From contig CAZNLJ010000050.1 of the NCBI GenBank assembly GCA_964573725.1, forward strand, positions 1 through 31,690: a stretch of 31,690 nt of DNA, in the 5' to 3' direction. Positions 31,570 through 31,690 of this stretch are shown piece after piece. Every line of letters starts with the position of its first letter. The first letter of the stretch is position 1. This DNA is from UBA6168 sp964573725 (GTDB taxonomy: Bacteria > Bacteroidota > Bacteroidia > Chitinophagales > Saprospiraceae). The notes beneath the pieces were generated by a model that saw only the letters and a list, made by a program, of their open reading frames with translations, was not told the origin of the DNA and made no database searches. The position numbers were made by a program, and so were the translations under genes.

Positions 31570-31690
31570 AGTGCTACGCCCCGCACTAAAAATGGCGCAG
31601 GGCTGCGCCCCGCGCCGAAAAATTTTTCAGGACGGCCGGCGGCGCGCTTGGGCGCGCCGCCGGCCGTCCTGTCCAAAAGGCGGGAAGCGC
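31570..31690. repeat. Terminal repeat element, right copy with extended 5' part
   Basis: Three consecutive stem-loops: AGTGC/GCACT (31570-31587), GGCGCAGGGC/GCCCCGCGCC with loop TGC and one A-C mismatch (31594-31616), then AAAAATTTTT (31618-31627), and a perfect 20-bp hairpin (arms 31628-31647 and 31652-31671, loop TTGG) followed by TCCAAAAGGCGGGAAGCGC. The last 55 nt repeat window bases 1-55 with one difference. The 5' part (31570-31627) cannot be compared because the left copy is cut. The type of repeat (REP-like or MITE-like) is not established. Confidence 0.8.

Noticed and set aside
1..31690. Possibility that the window is a complete circular plasmid or phage genome
   Set aside because: The end repeats differ by one base and no replication, partition, packaging or structural genes are present; the gene content (rlmN, dapB, tRNA, SRP RNA) is chromosomal.

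Overview
The window looks like chromosomal DNA of a high-GC member of the Bacteroidota, most likely the Saprospiria (Saprospiraceae/Lewinellaceae type). The signs are two large secreted proteins with type IX secretion (T9SS) C-terminal sorting domains, Bacteroidota promoters (TTTG and TAnnTTTG boxes), weak ribosome binding sites, and small conserved families of that phylum (DUF4340, DUF456, an RRM protein with a Gly/Arg/Tyr tail). No phage, plasmid, IS, CRISPR or recognisable defence genes were seen.

Layout. 1-55: truncated copy of a hairpin repeat. 56-660: no convincing gene. 661-2395 (+): DUF456 membrane protein and a SolA/MSOX-like flavoprotein oxidase. 7720-2409 (-): a run of seven genes (small membrane protein, AlkD-like repair protein, CDF metal transporter, L,D-transpeptidase-like protein, Tat-exported Gfo/Idh/MocA oxidoreductase, GNAT acetyltransferase, DinB-fold protein). 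7954-20252 (+): lipoprotein, alpha-glucan phosphorylase, DUF4340 protein, GH20 hexosaminidase, small membrane protein, a LysA-like PLP decarboxylase with an extra C-terminal domain, a zinc phospholipase C/S1-P1-like enzyme, and a 957-residue cupredoxin/lamin-tail T9SS protein, closed by a 50-nt bidirectional terminator. 22719-20424 (-): dapB and a polysaccharide flippase. 22986-27119 (+): a triple-repeat T9SS protein and a lipoprotein oligopeptidase B. Then tRNA-Asn (-), a PfkB-family kinase (+), rlmN (-) and the SRP RNA gene (-). The last 1.8 kb holds a long non-coding stretch, an RRM RNA-binding protein gene, its terminator, and a longer copy of the repeat that opens the window.

Most genes are ordinary housekeeping or secreted-hydrolase genes. 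The least explained sequence is 30123-30785, upstream of the RRM gene. It has a consensus promoter, about 150 nt of hairpins ending in an intrinsic terminator, and then about 415 nt packed with back-to-back hairpins and no ORF. This could be a small RNA plus a large structured RNA, or one long attenuated leader of the RNA-binding protein gene. The second unexplained element is the repeat at both window ends: a perfect 20-bp hairpin with conserved flank, 54/55 identical between copies. It looks like a dispersed family, and the window may end where an assembly breaks on it.

Limits: family names come from reading motifs by eye. No database search, folding program or expression data were used.
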